64,000 bases of DNA from Perilla frutescens. Its lineage: Eukaryota; Streptophyta; Magnoliopsida; Lamiales; Lamiaceae. The stretch lies in contig BRKX01000009.1 of assembly GCA_026008535.1 (NCBI GenBank), positions 48,915,001-48,979,000 of the forward strand, written 5' to 3'. The notes under the pieces were generated by a model. It saw only the letters and a list, made by a program, of their open reading frames with translations. It was not told where the DNA came from and did no database searches. The translations under genes and the position numbers were made by a program. Below are positions 45,571 to 57,870 of the stretch, one piece after another; position 1 is the stretch's first letter, and every line of letters starts with the position of its first letter.

Positions 45571-46323
45571 ATGACTGCTAGGAAAAGCGTGCCTCTTTTT
45601 CGCCCGGTTTAAGAAAGAGTTGAAAGGTTCAGACGAGAAACTTGGGACGGTAACAAGCAATTGTTGTCCTTCATGGCAAGATACCTAGAGAGGTGGGCCT
45701 GGGCTAATGGCTACGGAGGAGAGCCGGGGAGTGTATCTGACTTAGAGACCTGCATTCACATGTGCGAGCACGCACCGCCCGCTTGGAGGCCTACAATGTA
45801 CCGCATCTTGCAAGGCACTATCACCCGTGATCCCGTAACATATGCTGAAATTAGGAATCTGACGGAGTTTTCCTCAGCCTTGATGGCTCGTTGGGTGACG
45901 GAGTATGGCCACGTGCAAGCCTTATCCGAGCAGCAAGCCACCGAACAAAACCCTTCTCTCGTGGTAGAACTAGAACTGCAGTGAGCAACTCTCAACAGTC
46001 CCCCTGGATTCCAAGCACCCCGTTCTCAACATGAAGGAACCTCAGGAGCTGGACCCTCAAATGTCCGGGTCGTGAACCATACCGAGTCCCTGTTTTCTTA
46101 CATTCCTCAAATGAACCAGTGGACCCCTGCATACACTTCTCAGAGTCTGGGGCAATGTATGTCCCATCAGTACCCCGAGGGGAATGTTCACATGAGAACG
46201 TTCAAGTTCAGCGTCCCGGAGACAGTTGAAGATGAGGAAGAAGAGGAAGACCCGGAAGAAGGAGGCGAGGAGGAAGTAGGGTCGCCTTGCAAGGGGAAAG
46301 GAAAGGCCCCAGCCTACAATTAA
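45571..46323 (+). pseudogene. Pre-gag ORF of the chromovirus (function unknown, broken)
   Basis: One reading frame of about 250 codons from ATG at 45571 to the stop at 46321, interrupted only by TAA (45610-45612) and TGA (45982-45984). Both could come from one C-to-T change. The N-terminal half is globular-looking (FMARYLERWAWANGYGG, EHAPPAWRPTMYRIL). The C-terminal half is Pro/Gln-rich and then strongly acidic (a run of Glu/Asp near 46233-46285) before a short basic tail. It lies between PBS and gag in the sense direction. I do not recognise the family. Extra ORFs upstream of gag are known in Ogre/Tat elements but are not standard in Tekay. Confidence 0.6.
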
Positions 46324-46701
46324 GCCATAGTAGGAGGTGTAGGAGGTGTAGGAGGTGTTTCTGTTAGAACACCTAGTTATCTAATCCATCTGTTTGCCTG
46401 TCTGTTATCTAATATCCGCTTTAACCAAAGACTCTAAATATGTAATTGATGCTTTAAATTTTCTAAAACTCAAATAGTGGCAGTGAATTTTCCAACAGAC
46501 TGCCCTATCTCGATGTAACCAATAACCTATTCTATGATATTGATGCCAAAAGTCCTCTTAATGAGGCAATTTTCCCATTATGTGTGAATGATGTATAAAT
46601 TTCCGCCTTCTTTGATCTATCTAAATTTAAAGACCTTATCGAAAGGCATCCTTGTAAATATGCGAATTCAATCAAGTGCCGCTAATATCTGGTTCTTTAG
46701 G

Positions 46702-47640
46702 ATGCCGCCCCGAAGATATCAAGCTGAGAACGAAGATGAGAATGAACCCGAGCATGTCCTAAACCCCGGACCAAGAGCTGAAAGTGTGTTTCTCAAACAC
46801 AATCCTCCATCGTTTAATGGTTTAGGAGATCCGATGGATGCCGAAAAATGGGTTCGCTCCTTAGAATGAATTTTCGATATCATAGCCTGTTCAGAAGAGG
46901 AGAAGTTAAGTTGTGCACTTTTTATGCTGACGGATGATGCGGACTACTGGTGGGAGTCCGTTCGAAGGACCATAACCCCAGATCAATGGGAAGACTATAG
47001 TTGGGAAGATTTCAAGCATGATCTGTATCAGAAGTACATCCCGAATTATTACCGAGAGGCAAAAGAGATGGAGTTCTGGAATCTAAAGCAAGGAAACAAG
47101 ACAGTGTCAGAATACGATAGAGAATTCAACCAATTGTCAAGGCATGCTCCACATCTAGTGGACACAGACGGGAAGAAAGCACGCAAGTTCAAGAAAGGAC
47201 TCAGATCCGAGATTGGCATAGCCTTCGCTGGGCAAGAAGACATGTCCTATGCTCGAACCTTAGCCAAAGCATTGAGCATAGAAGCCATTCTCCCTCGAGA
47301 GAAAATTCAACCCTCTCAGTCATCTAATGATCCAAAGGGAAAAAGGAAGTGGGAAGGAGGAAGAAGAGACGACAGAGGGAAGAAACCCCACTGGCAAAGC
47401 TGAGAGTCAGGGGTGCCTCGAAGTCAGCCTGGCAATGCCTCTAGCTTTAGGCCGTGTCAAAGGTGCGGAAGAATGCATCCTGGAGTCTGCCGAGAAAATC
47501 TAACTGTGGTGAAGAGGGGCACTTCAAGAGAGAATGCCCTAAGAGAAGCAACAGACGATCTCAAACACCACAACAACCCATGTACCCGCAGCCGCTTCAG
47601 CAACTCCCTGGAAACCAGCCAAGGCTGCAGCAAGGAGGAC
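46702..47640 (+). pseudogene. gag of the chromovirus (broken)
   Basis: Capsid/nucleocapsid gene. ATG at 46702 (MPPRRYQAEN) is followed by the Ty3-gag core (PSFNGLGDPMDAEKWVRSLE, DYWWESVRR, FKHDLYQKYIPNYYREAK). In-frame stops lie at 46867-46869 and 47401-47403. A frameshift around 47490 falls at the zinc knuckle: the first half (CQRCGRMHPGVC) and the second half (NCGEEGHFKREC) lie in different frames. A Gln/Pro-rich segment leads into the protease. Confidence 0.92.
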
Positions 47641-50600
47641 CTCAAGGACAAAGACCAGTGATGAACTCAAGACCGAACCAAGGACGAGATCAAAGGTCCA
47701 ACCAAGGGCAGAGGCCGCCTCAGCCAGCCCGTACTTATGTTCTCAATCAGCAGCAAGCTGCTAAGGCCCCAGGTAATCTAGCAGGTATGATTACCCTCCT
47801 CGAGACACCAGTTTTAGCTCTCTTCGATACTGGAGCATCGCATTCGTTTATAGCTGAGTCTGTTTGTAAGAAACTGAAGATAAAACCCGAGAATGCTGAG
47901 AATCCTCTTGAGATAAGTATCCCCTCTGGAAAGAAAATGATGTCTAGAAAGATCTGCTCTAACCTAGAATTGAACATAGAAGGGGAAAACTTTAAGTCAA
48001 ATCTTTATGTGATAAAGATTCAGGACTTCGACATAATCCTAGGAATGGATTGGTTAGCCTCAGCTTATGCTTCCATAAGCTGCCCTGAGAGGGAAGTAGT
48101 GTTCCGACCACCCGGGAAACTCGAGGTGAAAATCTACGGATCAAGGCTGGGAACTAAAATCCCAGTGATATCCGCCCTGAAGGCCACCAAGATGATAAGG
48201 AAGAAGAACTGCCAAGCCTTTTTAGTTAATCTGATAAGGAAGGAGGAAGAAGAGCTTTCCATCGAAGACGTTCCAGTCGTAAGGGAATATCCCGACGTAT
48301 TCCCAAAGGAGCTACCAGGACTGCCTCCGGACAGGCAGGTAGAATTCACTATCAAATTGGAACCAGGAGCCGCCCCACCCCAGTTTCGAAAGCCCCCTAC
48401 AGAATGGCGCCTAAGGAGTTGCAAGAACTCAAGGTTCAACTGCAAGAGTTACTAGACCTAGGTTTTATCCAACCTAGTGTGTCGTCTTGGGGAGCTCCAA
48501 TCTTGTTCGTAAAGAAGAATGATGGTACATTAAGAATGTGCATCGACTATAGAGAGCTCAATAAGCTAACCATCAAGAATCGATACCCTCTCCCAAGAAT
48601 AGACGATCTCTTCGATCAGCTCAAGGGAGCAAGTGTCTTCTCCAAGATAGACTTAAGATCTGGGTACCATCAGTTGAAGATCCGAAAGGAGGATATCCCT
48701 AAGACCGCTTTTAGAACTCGCTATGGGCATTACGAGTTTGTGGTAATGCCATTCGGATTGACCAACGCTCCAGCGGTGTTCATGGATTTAATGAACCGAG
48801 TTTTTCACCCGTATCTGGATAAGTTTGTTCTAGTTTTCATAGATGATATCCTCATTTATTCCAAGGATGAAGAAGAACATCAGGAGCACCTAAGAGTGGT
48901 GCTGGAGACATTAAGAAGAGAAAGGCTTTATGCTAAGTTCAGCAAGTGTGAGTTTTGGCTCAAGGAAGTTATGTTTTTAGGTCATATAGCCTCGGTAGAA
49001 GGAATCAAGGTAGATCCAGCCAAGATTGAAGTTGTAAGCAACTGGAAGTCTCCAAGAAGCGTGAACGAGATAAGAAGTTTTCTAGGACTCGCTGGATACT
49101 ATCGCAGATTCATTAAAGGATTCTCGACTATGTCCAAACCTATGACGCGATTGCTTAAGAAGGACTCTAAGTTCAAATGGACGCCTGAGTGTGAGGAAAG
49201 TTTTCAAACTTTGAAGAAGATGCTAACCACAGCCCCTGTATTAGCCATCCCGGAAGGGAATGAAGATTTCGTAATTTACGCAGACGCATCGAGGAAAGGA
49301 TTAGGATGCGTACTAATGCAGAGAGGAAAGGTGATTGCTTATGCTTCCAGACAGCTTAAGAATCACGAGCAGAACTACCCGACGCATGACTTAGAGCTAG
49401 CAGCGGTCGTCCATGCGCTGAAGATCTGGAGGCACTACCTCTACGGAGCCAAGTGTGAGATCTTCTCAGATCACAAGAGCTTGAAATACTTCTTCGAGCA
49501 AAAAGATCTTAACATGAGGCAAAGAAGATGGCTAGAACTCGTAAAAGATTATGACTACACGATTCACTACCACCCAGGCAAGGCAAATGTGGTAGCAGAT
49601 GCCCTAAGTAGGAAGGAGAATGCAGAGTTAGAACTCATCCTAGCCAAGGAGGATCTTCGCAAGGAATTCAAGAAGTTAAGGATTGAGGTGTTAACCCCAC
49701 CCGAGACTATTCAAGCTCAAGTTGCCATGATAGTCGCTCAGCCCGACCTAAGGTAAAGGATAATTGAAGCCCAGAGAGGAGATGAGTTTCTCGAAAAGAA
49801 AAGGCTAGAAGCACGATCTGATAGCTCGCAAGATTTTGCGGAAGCCGCCGATAACGCGCTCTTATTCAAAGGAAGACTGTGCGTGCCATGCAAGGAAGAG
49901 CTAAAGGAGGAAATCATGTGTGAAGCACATGACACACCATATACAGCACATCCCGAAAGCACCAAGATGTACCAAGACCTCAAGAGGAATTTCTGGTGGA
50001 ATAACATGAAGAGAGAGATAGCCGCCTTCGTGGAAAGGTGTTTAAACTGCCAACAAGTGAAAGCTTTGCATCAAAAACCTTCTGGTTTGCTTCAACCCTT
50101 GGAAATACCTGAATGGAAGTGGGATCACATCAATATGGACTTTGTTGTAGGATTTCCAAAGTCTAAGCGAGGAAATACCGCTATCTGGGTAATCATTGAT
50201 CGATTATCTAAATCAGCACATTTTGTTGCTGTTAAAATGACAGACGGACTAGAATAACTAGCCCAGTTGTATGTTAAGGAAGTTGTGCGTTTGCACGGAG
50301 TGCCGGTCTCGATTACATCGGACCGTGATTCAAGATTTACATCAAGATTCTAGAGGAGCCTACAAGATGCAATGGGATCAAAGCTCAACTTTAGCACAGC
50401 ATTCCATCCTCAAACGGATGGCCAGTCCGAAAGGACTATCCAAATTCTGGAAGACATGCTTAGAGGAGTCGTCATCGATCAAGGAGGCAGTTGGGAGGAG
50501 TTACTACCTTTTGTAGAATTTGCCTACAACAACAGCTACCAGTCGTCTATCGGCATGGCCCCTTATGACGCCCTTTACGGAAAGAAGTGTAGATCGTCCC

Positions 50601-51181
50601 TGTATTGGGATGAGGTTGGAGAAAGAAGGATACTTGGACCCGAGATGGTCCAGGAAGTTGTCCAGAAGATCGAGCTTATTCGACAACGCATCAAAGAAGC
50701 CCAGGATAGATAGAAGGCTTATGCAGATGAGAGAAGGACGGAGCTTAGTTTTGACGTTGGAGATAAAGTGTTTTTGAAGGTGTCTCCATCAAAAGGAATA
50801 ATTCGTTTTGGCAAACGAAGCAAATTAAGGCCCAGATTTATCGGACCTTTTGAGATTTTAGAAAAGGTGAATGAAGTAGCCTACAGGTTCGCCTTACCAC
50901 CTAACCTAAGTAACGTGTATGATGTCTTTCACGTTTCCATGTTATGAAAATACGTGTTCGATCCAAAGCACGTGATTAGCAAGGAAGAGATAGTCCTGAA
51001 TGAGGACTTAGCCTATGAAGAAAAGCCCCAAGCCATCGTGGATCGAAAGATCCAGAAGCTGAGAAATAAGGAGATCGATCTGGTAAAAGTAATCTGGAAC
51101 CACCATGGTTCAGAAGAAGCAACCTGGGAGCTTGAATCCGAACTGCTCAAGAAGTACCCTGGCATCGCTTATCATGGTTAG
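47640..51181 (+). pseudogene. pol of the chromovirus: protease, RT, RNase H, integrase, chromodomain (broken)
   Basis: Protease has the catalytic DTG in LFDTGASHSF (about 47823). A frameshift near 48400 leads to the RT frame with FRTRYGHYEFVVMPFG and the catalytic FIDD in VFIDDILIYSK (about 48838). RNase H follows (YADASRKGLGCVL), and then the integrase zinc region (H-H-CLNCQQVK) and core (DRLSKSAHF, TSDRDSRF, FHPQTDGQSE). The C-terminus is a chromodomain (IVDRKIQKLRNKEI, VIWNHHGSEEATWE). From RT on, one frame is kept, with stops at 49754, 50255, 50351, 50711 and 50945. The natural stop is at 51179-51181. The element cannot make a functional polyprotein. Confidence 0.94.
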
Positions 51182-51203
51182 TAAATTTCGGGATGAAATT
51201 TTC

Positions 51204-51218
51204 TTTAAGGGGGTAGGA
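51204..51218 (+). other. Polypurine tract of the chromovirus
   Basis: Sequence tttaagggggtagga immediately before the 3' LTR, the usual plus-strand primer position. Confidence 0.85.
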
Positions 51219-54200
51219 TGTAATACCCCAGATTTTTGAATAAGGATTAGAGAATTGTTAATATTAATTAATTTATTAAAGAAGGAATTTAATTGAGGTT
51301 AGCTATGATTGGATGTCAGTCACGACTTTAGGAGTCAATTTTCGTGAGGATCGTCTTTTCGGAAAATATAATCTTAATTATTTTATTACCATTTATGGTT
51401 CCTTTAGAAAGGTTTTGACTCAAGGAGTACACCGGTGTTTTCGGATTTTAAATCTGAAGTCATTTGAGTTCCCGGTGATGGAAAACGTATTTAAAAGGGA
51501 AATGAATAGTAACTTTTGCGTGCGTTCGTGTTTTGAGAAATTTACGAAATCCTTCTCGTTTATCCGAGTCCCATTCTATCAGGCCCCTCTTATGGAAAAT
51601 GACTCAAGGATTCCGTTGGCGTTCACGGATCCTCATTCTGAGGTCAATCGAACGCTCGGGAGCAAAATCTGTCAGTCCGAGTGAATAGTAAAAAGTAATT
51701 CCAAAAAAAAAGAATCTTCACTCGTCTTTCTTCTGACGACCCCCTCTTCTTCACGAATCAAGTTGGTCCACTAGTGATCAAGCCAACGAGTCTTCCGGTA
51801 TTTTTGGATTTCGTGTCTGAGGTCATTTGGACCTCGACATCGAATAAAGCAGCTTTTTACCGAACCCGGGGTAGCTTTTGCAGTATTCTCGCACAGCAAT
51901 GGCATCCAAGAGAAGCCAAAGATTTTCCTATAAATAGGGGACCACCCCTTTAGCATCCCTTGCTCATTTTCCCATTCACTTCACTTCTAAATCGAGAGGG
52001 TGAAAAGCTTTGAAAGCCGAGAAGGTTCTGTCGAAGTAAAAAGCGTTCTTCGTGAGTGTTCTTCAAGACGACGAGCGGAGTGGCGTGGAAGGGATGCGGT
52101 GAGGGAATGTGCTAGGGGCGCCGTTGAAATCGTAGTAGGCGGCTCTACCGCCGTTGCGACTCGACGAGACGCCGAGCTAACCATATTCCTTCGACGCACC
52201 TAACCCCGTCAATTCTTGCTCGTCGGTCTCAACACCATTCTTTTCCGTCTTTTAAATTCCGCATTTACTTTCCGTTCTTTACGTTCTTCGGGTTCTTCAT
52301 TATTGCTCGTCTAAAAATTGTATTTCGATTTTTGTTGAAGTTCTAAGTTAATAACGTTTATGTTATATTTCTCATTCTACTTCCGTTATTATCATTCTAA
52401 AAAGATTAGCCTCATTTATTCCGTTAAATTCCGTTCAAGCCACATTTAACGATTTTGTTGTTATTCTAAATATTAAAGGAAGATTATCGTGGTTATGCCG
52501 TTATAATGCCGATTTTCTTGTAAATTAAGGCAAGCCGTTTCATGTTAAATTAAATTATTGAAACGTGTTTTTCAAAATTTTATAAGTGTTCTTCATGTTC
52601 TTCGTGTTCGTCGAAGGAATCGACGAACACTGAAGAAACCCAGAAGAATTGAAGTCCACCCAGAAATTGGATGGAAGAGAAAGAAACCAGGTGCCGCGAC
52701 CGCGGGGGGGTGCGCGGCCGCGCAACACCCCCCCTCGGCCAAGAAGCCCGCAGGAGCGGAGGGTGCGCGGGCACGCGGTGCCCCCCCCTCCGTGTCATCC
52801 GACGCTGATTTTTTTCCTAGCTATTTCCGTACCCTCTTTTCGAGCTTTCGAGTCGTGCTTTTCCGAAGTTAGTTCCAAGTTTAATTTAAGAAGATTTTCA
52901 GATTATCTTCGAGTTATTTCGAGTAAACTTCTTAAGATGTTTTCCGTTTAAAACCCGTGTAACCAAGGTGTGATTCTCTTCGAATAAATTCTTCTTGAAA
53001 CCTTATAAATTCAAAAGTCGTGCTATCCATGTTAAATTCATAGCTAAGGGAATATTAGTTTGGTAATATTTTACCTCATGTTATTAGAAATCTTCAAAGA
53101 AAACCGCTAAGTCGATGATTCAACTTTTGTAGGAGGGATCGAGCCTCGGAGGAATACTAAGGAACCAGCTCGTTGCCTCATCTTCCGTTCCGTAATCAAG
53201 GTGGGTAAACCTATACTCATCTAAAGTTTGAGCTAATAAGCTCTAGAAGCATGTTAGGGCAAATGAGATATCCAATAAAGTATTTTTGCTCAGCCTGATT
53301 GATCTTTGTACAAGGAAGGAAGAAAGGAAGATATTATGTTTTACTTGAGCTCTCAAGCATGTTTAGAAGTGATAGAACTACTAAAGTATTGTTTATTCTT
53401 AGCATGAGATGTTTAGAATTATCTTTAGCTCCGATTCGTACATGTTTACGTTCTTCTCCTGTAATTTAGTGTTTATGCTTGTTAAGCTCGCAAAATTAAG
53501 AGTTAAGGTTTGCCTTGTTAGGGTAGCATTAAACCCTTTGTAGGCCAAGATCATGTAGTAGTAAAGGATTGGTTTTAGACATTGTTCTAAGCTTGATATT
53601 GCTAGTAAGGAAAAGAAAGGAAAGAACTTAGCTTTTCACTTAAGCAGGATATGAGCTCGGAACTATTAAGGGAGTCACTGCTGGGTTTTTCCCTCGCAAA
53701 CTCGTTCAGATATTTGAGGTAACCCCTCTTCTATCCTATGGCATGCCTAAGGGTACACTTGACGTCAGGTTTGAGCCAAGATGGGCCTAAAGGAAAAAGA
53801 AAAGATTTTGCGGATATGGAGAGGGCTTTAGCGTTTTGCTCTCCATAAACCGCCAGTTGATTGTTGGATATCTTGAAGTTTATTAAAGTGTTTTACTAAA
53901 ACCCACTGAGTACATTAGTGCTCATGCCCCCTCTTTTTTAAATGTTTTATAGGTTGAGATGCTGAGGATGTTGGTGGTTGTGGATGTGGGTTGGCTGCCA
54001 AGATTGTTTGCTATTACCTAATAGTCTTTTGAAGTCCCACTATGTGATCTGCTACTCTGATGCATTTTTTCTAATTCCGTTTAAAGTTCTATTATGATTA
54101 TCAAGACTAGATGAATATTTCCTAAACATGGTTATTCGAGTATAAAATGCATATTAACTCGTATTTTCTACCTCTAGAAGTATGATTTCCTTTCGCCCAC

Positions 54201-54406
54201 AAAAGGGCTTATACGCATTAGTATCTATTATCATTTCATTCTGCTTGAGCATGCTCCCGTTTAAATAAGAGTAAACCCGAGTAGCCTCGTCTAAAAGCAT
54301 ATTTTGACTGTAAAACCATCCCATTAATCGTCCATTATACCTCATTAACCCTTAATAACACCATGTCCCCTTTAGTTAACCCCTATCTCGGGACCGGGCT
54401 GTTACA
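51219..54406 (+). repeat. 3' LTR of the chromovirus (3188 bp)
   Basis: Near-copy of 41835-45006 with scattered substitutions and small indels, for example a missing stretch at about 53164 and length changes in the GC-rich hairpin. It ends GGGCTGTTACA before the duplication acatc. Confidence 0.95.
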
Positions 54407-54411
54407 ACATC

Positions 54412-55109
54412 ACCATGATCATCATCCACAAGATCACTAGAGGAAGCAATATTAGCATGCTCAACATTCATTTTCTTATCCTTAGATACTTTACAATGTT
54501 TTGCATAGTGACCCGATTCACCATAATTATAACACTTAGAACAATTATGGATCTCCCCCCCACACATGCATAACATTTATTACGTACAACTTTAGCACCC
54601 CGACCATGCTTTAAATCCAGGCGATGAAGAAGACATGACATCAGACTTCAACACACACAGAGGAAGTGAGAGGATTTTCCAATTCACAACACAGATTGAC
54701 TTGTGGCACAGGGGGTCACTCAAGCCGTCAATAAACACAAAGATCACATAGAGTGCAGCAAACAGAAGCAGATGACAGAGACAACAAGCGGAAGCAAAAC
54801 AATCAACATGAAGCAGAAGTAGAATAATAGCAGGATCAAATATACCAAAAATCAATGCAAAGGCAACAAGCCCAAAGACTTACCAAATACCAAGCCTAAG
54901 TCCCACACACGGGACACCACTAGAAATCGAAAAACAAGGGTTTTCAGCCACTTTACCAGAGCGGGTATCCCAGGCAGGGGATGACCCGTCTTACCTTTCC
55001 GGGGCTCGCCGAGGAGCAGACGGATGGTGCAGCCACAGAGACAGCGGAACAGCGGGGAGGCAGCGACGGAGGGTACCCGGCGAGGATACTGTGGCTCTGA
55101 TACCACTAT
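54412..55109 (-). pseudogene. copia gag zinc-knuckle fragment, leader and primer-binding site
   Basis: Continuation of the copia element cut by the chromovirus. The minus strand carries a zinc knuckle (CYNYGESGHYAKHC, about 54490-54540) followed by SKDKKMNVEHAN. Upstream in transcription is a non-coding leader and, at 55091-55106, the tRNA-Met primer site (TGGTATCAGAGCCAC). The 5' LTR should start at about 55110 (TGAAAAAACTAAAAG), but I could not match it to the 3' LTR on the left. The two halves may therefore have diverged or belong to different copies. Confidence 0.65.
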
Positions 55110-55935
55110 TGAAAAAACTAAAAGAAAAAAAATTTATAAATGAATGTCTAAGTAATGAAATTACATCATAATAATATTCCATAATCATAAAATTCCAATA
55201 TAATAAATTCCCATAAATATTTTGTTCCAATACAACTCGTAAAATATCCTAAAATATGCTTAAAAAATGAAGAATCTTCAATCTAGGAATCTGCGAAAGG
55301 AATTGAAGATATAAGTCAGATAAATAAAAAAAAGTATCATTCATTAAGTATAAAAGTCTCACTTATATTGAAGACAGGTATCAACCTTATATATATCTAA
55401 AACAAACAAGGGTTGGGAGTTTTGGAGCCAAATTCATTCGACTGAGTTGAGTTTGCTGCGTTATTGCCCTTCTTTCTATCTTTCTCAAGTTGTCCCTTAA
55501 TTCTTTTTTTCCTTCCCTTGATTGTTGTTTCTGCAGGATCGAGTACACTTACAGATGATATGGAGACATCCGTGTCCTTGATTAAATTAGGCTAAAATCT
55601 TGAAAACACAAGATCTGAGCTAATAAATAACTGATCTACGCAATTGTCAACTTATTGAAATCTTCATTTTTCTGGTTTTAGTAACTATTAATCTTGATTG
55701 AAATGAATACAGAGAAAAATAAAAGAAACCAACTCAACCTCCAACATAATCAAGTATAGACATCACAAAATGTCATTAAAAGCTAGCGATGGTGAAACTT
55801 CAAATACAGATGCTAATACAGATTTTCATATGATCAAGACTCATTGAATGGTTTAATAATAGTCATGTTTGAAGTGTTCGTACCTTTTTCATACATCTAA
55901 CCGATTTTATGTTTATTTTCAGCTGAAACGACCTA
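55110..55935. other. Possible copia 5' LTR and unassigned sequence
   Basis: AT-rich with no coding pattern. The first few hundred bases should be the 5' LTR of the minus-strand copia element. I see no clear end. Confidence 0.4.
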
Positions 55936-55939
55936 ATTG

Positions 55940-56340
55940 CTACCTAATCTTTTTTACAATGTTATAACACCAAATACAATACGTAATTACAAATAGGACT
56001 AAAGAAACAAAACATAAACCAACACCACAAATTATGAAACTTACTATAGGAGAAATTACCAGCATTCCAACACGAAATCCACTATATTGTTCGAGGGCTC
56101 CAAACTCAGATCGCGCAGAAGTTTGTGTTGCATTTGCTTCCTCAACTCTGCAGTTTGAAAAGTCATCCTCAAAATCATCAAAAACTGATCTCTGAACACC
56201 AATCAGATATCCAAGCACACTTAAAGTATCATCTAATGTATCAACCACAAATTAACTTTTAAGATTGTATTTGAAAATTTTACCTCCGTTTTGTACTCGT
56301 ACATGTATTATCTTCCAAATTCTCCTCAATTTCAACCATG
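55940..56340 (-). CDS. Hypothetical small protein with C-terminal membrane segment (doubtful)
   Basis: A 102-residue frame (55940-56248) has an acidic middle (VFDDFEDDFSNC) and a long hydrophobic C-terminal stretch (MLVISPIVSFIICGVGLCFV) ending in a basic tail (NIVKKIR), like a tail-anchored protein. A short upstream frame from an ATG near 56339 (MVEIEENLEDNTCTS) followed by AGGTAAAA could be a first exon, but the phase is not established. I do not recognise the family. It may be a truncated gene, transposon-derived, or chance. Confidence 0.25.
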
Positions 56341-56975
56341 ATAGGCAATGTATTCGACTAATTAAAATTGCTGAAATTCAAACAAAAGTTCCCCCAAATT
56401 TTTAACATGCAAGAGTTCGAATACACAAAATTAATCTTAGAACTCAAATCTACATAACTAAAAAGCTAAGCTTGAATTTTTGAAACATACCTTCAAAATT
56501 CGAGAGTTGCTGTAAAAAGAATTGGATTTGTTGATTTTGATCTCATGTTCTTCTTCTCCGCGATGTCGATGATAATGGCAGTATTTTGATCATATTTCAC
56601 TGACGGCGATGGCAGTGACTTCACCTTGGACGGCAACAAACGTCGATGAAATCATGAGCTTGTGGGAATCGGGAGCTGAGCGCCGTTCTTTTTTTGCTCC
56701 TTTTCTGTTTTTTTTTTATTAAGGTTGGCTAGCTGATTGGGCTGGTTCCTGATGGACTTAATGGGCCGACCCATCAGTCTTCTGTACAGGAGACCAGCCC
56801 TTGTTCTTTTTCGAAATCCAATGTTTACTCAGAGAGCACCGTCTTCTGTTTGCATCTAATCATTTGATTGTTTATTGAAGTTTATCAATAAGACTATGAA
56901 ATATTATAATTAAAGTGAATAAACACATCAAAATAATACAAGAGTTGAATATCCACACACACACACACACACAAT

Positions 56976-57813
56976 CCGTGGGGGATTCAGGAATTTTTTT
57001 ATGGGGGCAAATTATTGGTTACTTAGCGGCCGTTATTTTGTACTCCCGTTTGCACAACAGATAAAAAAACTAGTGTAAGAAATGATTGTGAACCCATTTG
57101 TATTTTATTTCTTTTTATACTAATGTTAGAAAATAATATTGTTTTATTAACACAATAGATTTTTTCTTATTATTTTCTAGAGATGATGACATCATTCTAC
57201 TTATATTTTGCTTTATTTCTCCTAATTTTTAATAATATATTAACATTCATAAACTTTTAAATTTTAAATTATTTTAATTATATTGTAATATTCATGAATC
57301 ATAACTTAAATTTTAAAATTCAAAATTTCCACAATAATCTAATATTTAACAAACAATTTCTAATAATAATATAAAAATATTAAGCAAATAACATAAATAA
57401 TAAGCAAAATATAGATGCAGATTTAGTTGTATTATTTTATTTAAAACAAATAATTAAAAAAATATATTATCAAAACATATGATTTTGGGCAAGCTAAGAA
57501 TGATATAATTATATTTAAAGCTGTTTTTTTAAGAACCACATTAGCGGTTTCTTTTTTCATGAGATTTTTTTTATTTATGATAAAGCTATTATTGAGAAAG
57601 GAATTTGGAGAGATTAAATGAGAAATATTGACTTTTATATGCGAGTCCCATCCACTTTTTAAATGTGTCTCCACCAATTCCCAAACCCAAACATCACCCT
57701 TCTCCAAATTTCACTGAAACCAGTGTGCGCAAAACAGCAATCTCCGCCTCCCTCCGACTTCTACTATATAAAAAAAAAAATCCGGCGGGGGGGGGGCATT
57801 GGATCCGCCACTG
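56976..57813. mobile_element. hAT-like non-autonomous element (838 bp)
   Basis: Short inverted ends: left CCGTGGGGGATTCAGG, right reversed CAGTGGCGGATCC. Candidate 8-bp duplications are cacacaat (56968-56975) and cacgcaat (57814-57821), matching at 7 of 8, the length used by hAT transposons. The left site lies in a CA microsatellite, which weakens this. The 'gtggcggatcc' end is common in plant repeats. No transposase is seen. Confidence 0.55.
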
Positions 57814-57870
57814 CACGCAATCCATTTGATTCCATAAATTTACATAGATTCATTTCCTAGAATTTGCAAT

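Larger units (their letters stand above)
41835..54406 (+). mobile_element. Ty3/gypsy chromovirus, Tekay (Del) lineage, defective
   Basis: 12,572 bp: 5' LTR 41835-45006, PBS 45007-45022, pre-gag ORF 45571-46323, gag from 46702, pol to 51181, polypurine tract about 51204-51218, 3' LTR 51219-54406. The target duplication is acatc (41830-41834 and 54407-54411). Domain order protease, RT, RNase H, integrase, chromodomain defines a chromovirus, and the long LTRs and chromodomain type suit Tekay. The chromodomain is expected to steer integration to heterochromatin. LTRs differ by a few per cent by eye plus small indels. Every ORF is broken, so it can move only in trans, if at all. Confidence 0.95.
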
